A stretch of DNA of 9,601 nucleotides. Source: a bacterium (GTDB taxonomy: Bacteria; SZUA-182; SZUA-191). The position numbers were made by a program, and so were the translations under genes. The notes below the pieces were generated by a model. The model was not told where the DNA came from. It saw only the letters and a list, made by a program, of their open reading frames with translations, and did not search any database. The DNA is taken from the NCBI GenBank assembly GCA_003230535.1, contig QIEW01000005.1:1-9601 (forward strand). The letters run 5' to 3'. Positions 5,442 through 9,601 of the stretch are shown here, piece by piece. How positions within the stretch are numbered: position 1 is the first letter of the stretch; every line of letters begins with the position of its first letter.

Positions 5442-5513
5442 CCAACGAACTCAAGTAGTTAGTTGGTTAACAATAAGCCCTAAGGGATGGTATCCTTTAG
5501 GGCTTTGCTTTTT
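5442..5513 (+). terminator. Rho-independent terminator with preceding hairpin, + strand
   Basis: AGCCCTAAGGGAT (5476-5488) pairs with ATCCTTTAGGGCT (5492-5504): a 13-bp stem with one wobble and a GGT loop. It is followed by TTGCTTTTT (5505-5513), a good T-tract on the + strand only. Just upstream a second hairpin pairs CCAACGAACT (5442-5451) with AGTTAGTTGG (5457-5466), with one mismatch. No + strand gene precedes them, so they may end a small non-coding transcript, or the terminator may block stray rightward transcription. On the minus strand the T-rich tail is absent. Confidence 0.7.
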
Positions 5514-5865
5514 GTGGTTGCAAATACAGGTAGTTAGCTGCAACATAACATTACCGCCCTACCCTCTTTTTTGAAATTGAGAGTTCGGCATTTTAGCTTT
5601 ATCACTGGATTTGAGCTCGATTACCGGTAAAATTTGCCTTGGACTCTCCCACTCTCTGGTGCACATACAAACTTGGTTTACAGCTTTTTTATTTTGGGCG
5701 CCCGAAAGTAACCCTTTCGAAATGTAAATGGCGGAGGAAATAAGTCGCCTGGTCGGAATAAAATGGAGCCCAGCGCCAGTCAATAATGGGACTGTCCAAC
5801 TGCTTACATTCTATTATGTTATATAGCCAAGGATAGTTTTTTTATTTTGTGTTCAATGGTTCGTT

Positions 5866-6717
5866 TTATTTGTCACGTTCACCAAGAAAAACTTCCAGAC
5901 CAAAGGGAGAAACGTTCCTGTAAATCCGCTCCATTGCTTCTATAAAATTTTCTTCGCCACGCCAAAAAGAAAAGTTTCCCAAACGTTTTGGCAAAGCGGC
6001 TGGAATATTAGGAATACAAACGTCGCCAAATGAATATTCCTGAGATTTTCCCCAAAAAGCAGCTACATCCAGTGGCAGCGGTTCAGGCTTTGGTTTTTCC
6101 GGCTCAGGAGTAGCAAATTCATCCGTATGACCACCTATAAGCTTTACAAGTTTCTTACGGTCCAGCCCCCGCAACTTGAAAATTAAGAATGGGTCACGGT
6201 CAAATTCCTCGGCAAGCAGATAGTAGACAGCCGCTATGTGTTTACAGGGATTAGACCAATCCGGACATGAGCAGTCAGTTTCCAAATCCCGATGACTTTT
6301 TGGAAAGAGAGACAAATTAAGCTTGTAAAAAGCATCTTCTATGTAGGCAGGCATTTCACCGGCAAGTAGTTTTGCTGCAAAGATTGCCTGCTCCGAAAAA
6401 CATTTTGTCAGTTTTTTCCAATCTCTATCTGAAATAACTTTTGTTTTAATGGTAACCTTATATGGTCTAGATCGGGAACCTTGAACTGATGCCGAAACGA
6501 CGCCTTCTTTAATATCAACAGACAGTACCTGCCCCTGACGCGCATATGAGCGGCCTCTGCCCAGGCGGGCGCCAATATTAAAGCTTTCTAAAACCTCAAT
6601 CCACCGTTTCGCCCACCAACTTTTCCCGAAAGCTCCCCGCCTTGATTGCGCCTTGATACCTCCCTTGGCTTCCCGAGGTCTGGACGGTTCAAAAAAATTA
6701 TAGTACCAACTTGCCAT
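5866..6717 (-). CDS. SWIM zinc-finger protein, partner of the Snf2 ATPase (YwqB-like)
   Basis: The 283-residue protein has the family's conserved opening (FGKSWWAKRWIEVLE at 30-44, then RLGRGRSYARQGQV at 51-64). The SWIM finger follows: C149, C151, C158 and H160, the CxC...CxH zinc-binding pattern, all intact. A proline/glutamate-rich linker (about 203-215) leads to a less conserved C-terminus. SWIM fingers are thought to bind DNA or proteins. In bacteria this family is commonly encoded beside an Snf2-type ATPase, as here: its ATG is 4 bp past the upstream stop, preceded by a GGGG that may serve as Shine-Dalgarno. Co-transcription and joint action are very likely; the cellular role is poorly defined. 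Confidence 0.9.
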   Translation of the reverse strand: MASWYYNFFEPSRPREAKGGIKAQSRRGAFGKSWWAKRWIEVLESFNIGARLGRGRSYARQGQVLSVDIKEGVVSASVQGSRSRPYKVTIKTKVISDRDWKKLTKCFSEQAIFAAKLLAGEMPAYIEDAFYKLNLSLFPKSHRDLETDCSCPDWSNPCKHIAAVYYLLAEEFDRDPFLIFKLRGLDRKKLVKLIGGHTDEFATPEPEKPKPEPLPLDVAAFWGKSQEYSFGDVCIPNIPAALPKRLGNFSFWRGEENFIEAMERIYRNVSPFGLEVFLGERDK

Positions 6718-6721
6718 ATGA

Positions 6722-9601
6722 CTACCCCACTGCGTCTTTTCTTAAGGTAAAAAGTTGCTTCAATTCTTCGTTAGACATTTTAGTAAGCCATCCTTCACCA
6801 GTCCCAATAACACTTTCTGCAATTTCTTTTTTACATTCGATCATCTCGTCTATCTTTTCCTCGAGTGTCCCTGCACAGATAAACTTGTGAACCTGGACAT
6901 CCTTCGTTTGCCCGATTCTAAATGCCCTGTCGGTTGCCTGGTTCTCTACAGCCGGATTCCACCAACGGTCAAAGTGGAACACGTGGTTAGCGCGGGTAAG
7001 GTTCAGACCGGTACCGCCAGCCTTGAGTGACAGGATAAAGATTTTGGGGCTGTCCTCATTCTCAACCTGAAAAGCTTCCACCATAGCATCACGCTTTTTC
7101 TTGGTAACCCCTCCATGAAGAAACAGCGCTTCATACCCAAAATGTTCCTGTAAGTACCGCTGCAATATCCCGCCCATCTCCGAAAACTGACTAAATATGA
7201 GCGCCCTCTCACCAAGCTCCAGTATCTCCTCAAGCATCTCAAGCAGGCGGGCCAGCTTTCCTGAACGTCCCGGAATTTTAGAGTTGTCGCCGAGAAATTG
7301 CGTCGGATGATTGCACACCTGTTTGAGCTTTGAGAGTGTTGCCAGAATTACTCCCTTTCGTTTAATACCCTCTTCTGACTTATCCAATGCCCTCTCCGCA
7401 TCCTTGACAACGGCGGTATAAAGGGTAGCCTGTTCCTTCGTGAGATTACAGAATACCTTCATTTCCATTTTGTCGGGCAGGTCACAGATTATGGATTTGT
7501 CGGTTTTAAGACGACGCAGCATGAACGGCCCGGTAATGTTTTTTAGCTGTTGCGAGGCTTCCGTATCGCGCCGGGCCTGAATCGGTATAAAGAAGTTTCG
7601 TTTAAATGCAGCCTGTGAGCCGAGGAAACCAGTATTTAAAAATTCCATAATTGACCATAAATCGCCAACGTTATTTTCAACAGGCGTTCCGGTCAACGCT
7701 ATACGGTAGTCAGCTTTCATATTACAGGCGGCCTTTGCCTGCTTTGTGGCGGCATTTTTTATATTCTGAGCTTCATCGAGAATAACGCCGCCCCACGATA
7801 CGCTTTGTAATATTTTTATATCCCGGTGAAGGAGAGCATAGCTTGATATGATAATGGCTTGTGTTTCTGCCAATTTCTCAAAAGCGTCCCCCTTGCATCT
7901 TGTAGTTCCGTGATGAATAGTCACCGGCAGTTCCGGCGTGAAACGGGCAGCCTCTTTCTGCCAGTTGTTCATTACAGAGGTAGGACAAATAAGGAGCGTC
8001 GGCAGTTTTCCGTTTTCCCGCCAGTTGTGCTGAATTAAGGCCAGGGCTTGTATTGTCTTTCCCAATCCCATATCATCGGCAAGACATGCGCCAAGTCCCC
8101 ATTGCTTAAGGAACGCAAGCCACGAGTAACCCCGCACCTGATATGGGCGCAACGTACCTATGAAATCCTTTGGTACCATAAGTTCTTCAAATTCCATCCG
8201 TCCTTCAAGCTGAGCCAATAAATCGCCAATCCAGCCGGTAGCTTTCACACCCTTGAAAGAAAATCCTTCGGCTGCCTCCTTCGCTCCCAGCGCCATTTGG
8301 ACAATTTCCCGCACAGAGGCCTCGCCGCCGGCCTTCTTTTTCCAAAAGGTAATAGCCGCCTGTATTTCCTCATTATTCATCTCTACCCACTGACCCCTGA
8401 CTTTTACCAGCGGAGATTTGAGCTTGGCTAACATTTCAAGTTCTTCAAGAGATATTTTTTCGTCTCCAATGGCAACTTCCCAATCAAATTTTACAATTTC
8501 ACCAAGCGAAATTTTGCCGCCCCCCCGTAATGTTGAACTTTTAACGCTGGCGCCAACATTCAGACGCTGTTTTGTACCCTTCTTTGTCCACCATGCAGGA
8601 AGCATGACGCCAAAACCGGCTTGCTCCAGCGCTATAGCCTTATCCGTTAAAAATCCATAGGCGCTGGTCGTATCAAGCTCATAACCGTTCGGGACAGAAG
8701 CCTTAAGACTGTTTTCAATTAAGGGACAGAGGCTGGCAGCCTGGCCAAGCGATGACAGTATGTACTCCTTATGATTAAATTTGCCTCGTTTTAGCAAGGA
8801 TATTTTACCCCCCCTTGTCTTCCATGCATCTGCCACCGGAATTAACAGGCTGGGATCATCTGTCGCTTGCAGTAAGTATGAAACATGCCAGCTGTCATCC
8901 GACGAGCTTGTGAACCCCTCCTCCCCATCCATCTCCAAAACCTGCGGTTCCTCCAACCGAAAGCACACTTTGAAGGGGGCCGCTATGAGAGCAGAGATAG
9001 GACGACGCCATTCGTGAACCTGAAATGCAAATTTTTCCAGTTCGGCTTCATTACCTTCCATTATTCCGTTTGAAGCCCCAAGCGCATAAATCCATTGATC
9101 GTGAACACTGTCAAACGTTTTCTTTTTGCTTACAGGCTTTGCAATGTCATGGGAAGTAAAGCGGACAAGATAATCAACTGTAGCGCATAGAAAATCTGAT
9201 AAGACTGAAACGGCTGGTTCGTCAGGCGCTGACTTTGCGTTCGAAAATGCCCGGGCGGATGCCGGCATTGCTCTGGCAAGACTCGTCAGATTTTTTGCAT
9301 CGCTTCCCCTAAACAGAGGTTCCCAGCAAGCGCTATACACCCACTGTTCTATAGTGTCCAAACGCGGCAAAAACTGCTGTCTTGCTATAAGCGACCCTGC
9401 AAAGCGCATGGCATCCGCCCAAAAAGCCAGATCATGCCCCGCAATCAAACCGGGAGCCAGCATACGTTTTCCCGCGCATGTGCACAGGAAATCGACAGCC
9501 TTATTTATGGTTGGAGAAAATGCTGTAACCGTCCATGGAGCCAAACGTTCTTTGGCATTGGTCTTGGGATATTCGGCAATAAGAGGACTTGAAGGGAAAG
9601 G
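6722..9601 (-). CDS. Swi2/Snf2-family DNA-dependent ATPase (YwqA-like), N-terminus cut by window edge
   Basis: The frame stays open to the right edge, so 959 residues are visible and the true start lies outside. The TTG at 9544 is an internal leucine codon: the 19 codons before it read PFPSSPLIAEYPKTNAKER without a break, consistent with the family's N-terminal region. In visible numbering, about 1-300 is an unassigned N-terminal part and about 310-450 matches the bacterial SNF2-associated domain. The helicase core has LRPYQ (484-488), Walker A DMGLGKT (510-516), DEAQ box (609-612), LTGTP (636-640), SLKAGGTGLNL (858-868) and DRAFRIGQ (891-898). All key motifs are intact. DEAQ instead of DEAH is usual in bacterial members. 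Such enzymes translocate on double-stranded DNA using ATP and remodel protein-DNA complexes. The SWIM gene follows after 4 bp. Confidence 0.95.
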   Translation of the reverse strand, partial: PFPSSPLIAEYPKTNAKERLAPWTVTAFSPTINKAVDFLCTCAGKRMLAPGLIAGHDLAFWADAMRFAGSLIARQQFLPRLDTIEQWVYSACWEPLFRGSDAKNLTSLARAMPASARAFSNAKSAPDEPAVSVLSDFLCATVDYLVRFTSHDIAKPVSKKKTFDSVHDQWIYALGASNGIMEGNEAELEKFAFQVHEWRRPISALIAAPFKVCFRLEEPQVLEMDGEEGFTSSSDDSWHVSYLLQATDDPSLLIPVADAWKTRGGKISLLKRGKFNHKEYILSSLGQAASLCPLIENSLKASVPNGYELDTTSAYGFLTDKAIALEQAGFGVMLPAWWTKKGTKQRLNVGASVKSSTLRGGGKISLGEIVKFDWEVAIGDEKISLEELEMLAKLKSPLVKVRGQWVEMNNEEIQAAITFWKKKAGGEASVREIVQMALGAKEAAEGFSFKGVKATGWIGDLLAQLEGRMEFEELMVPKDFIGTLRPYQVRGYSWLAFLKQWGLGACLADDMGLGKTIQALALIQHNWRENGKLPTLLICPTSVMNNWQKEAARFTPELPVTIHHGTTRCKGDAFEKLAETQAIIISSYALLHRDIKILQSVSWGGVILDEAQNIKNAATKQAKAACNMKADYRIALTGTPVENNVGDLWSIMEFLNTGFLGSQAAFKRNFFIPIQARRDTEASQQLKNITGPFMLRRLKTDKSIICDLPDKMEMKVFCNLTKEQATLYTAVVKDAERALDKSEEGIKRKGVILATLSKLKQVCNHPTQFLGDNSKIPGRSGKLARLLEMLEEILELGERALIFSQFSEMGGILQRYLQEHFGYEALFLHGGVTKKKRDAMVEAFQVENEDSPKIFILSLKAGGTGLNLTRANHVFHFDRWWNPAVENQATDRAFRIGQTKDVQVHKFICAGTLEEKIDEMIECKKEIAESVIGTGEGWLTKMSNEELKQLFTLRKDAVG

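Larger units (their letters stand above)
5086..5865. other. Long gap without a convincing gene, between SWIM and export genes
   Basis: No coding frame in this 780-bp stretch looks real. The right part of the gap, 5514-5865, holds one open minus frame (stop at 5559) lacking an ATG and any recognised motif. Supported contents are the export promoter, two related 24-nt repeats, an inverted repeat, and a + strand hairpin pair ending in a terminator. The 8-bp palindrome TTTCGAAA occurs three times (5275-5282, 5405-5412, 5715-5722). I see no terminator directly after the SWIM gene. Confidence 0.6.

Noticed and set aside
5559-5783. Open minus frame of 74 codons in the SWIM/export gap
   Set aside because: It begins at TTG, has no Shine-Dalgarno, no recognisable motif and atypical composition. 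The frame is also open upstream only to a nearby TAG with no ATG. I cannot support it as a gene, though a degraded remnant is possible.

Overview
The window shows a Gram-negative (diderm) bacterium of moderate GC content. The evidence is an outer-membrane-type SLBB polysaccharide export protein next to a Wzz-like chain-length protein, plus an intergenic nest of short palindromic repeats. The hairpin repeats and the CGTAAAAAGT-ended element look like intergenic families of deltaproteobacterial or Nitrospirota-type environmental genomes. That placement is an impression, not a demonstrated assignment.

All supported genes lie on the minus strand, so transcription runs right to left. From the right edge: (1) a Swi2/Snf2-family ATPase, open at the window edge and lacking its N-terminus (6722-9601); (2) a SWIM zinc-finger protein 4 bp downstream (5866-6717), forming the known bacterial Snf2/SWIM pair (YwqA/YwqB type); (3) a 921-bp gap (4945-5865) with no convincing gene, holding a promoter and structured leader for the next gene, paired repeats, an inverted repeat and a + strand terminator with no visible parent gene; (4) a large multi-SLBB polysaccharide export protein (2116-4944); (5) a 176-bp gap with a candidate promoter; (6) a Wzz/GNVR-type chain-length determinant (698-1939); (7) a 582-bp repeat cluster (116-697); (8) the first 38 codons of a probable polysaccharide flippase running off the left edge (1-115).

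The left half is therefore the start of an exopolysaccharide or capsule locus of Wzx/Wzy type: flippase, chain-length control and export across the envelope. The right half is an unrelated DNA-translocase module. The most interesting material is non-coding. The leader of the export gene has a Shine-Dalgarno sequence 20 nt from its ATG with a small hairpin between them, preceded by two mutually exclusive hairpins. The region upstream of the flippase carries a duplicated copy of that gene's own start region, interrupted by a palindromic element. The gap before the export gene carries spaced direct repeats around an inverted repeat and a strong terminator facing the opposite way. I saw no CRISPR array, tRNA, rRNA or complete transposon.
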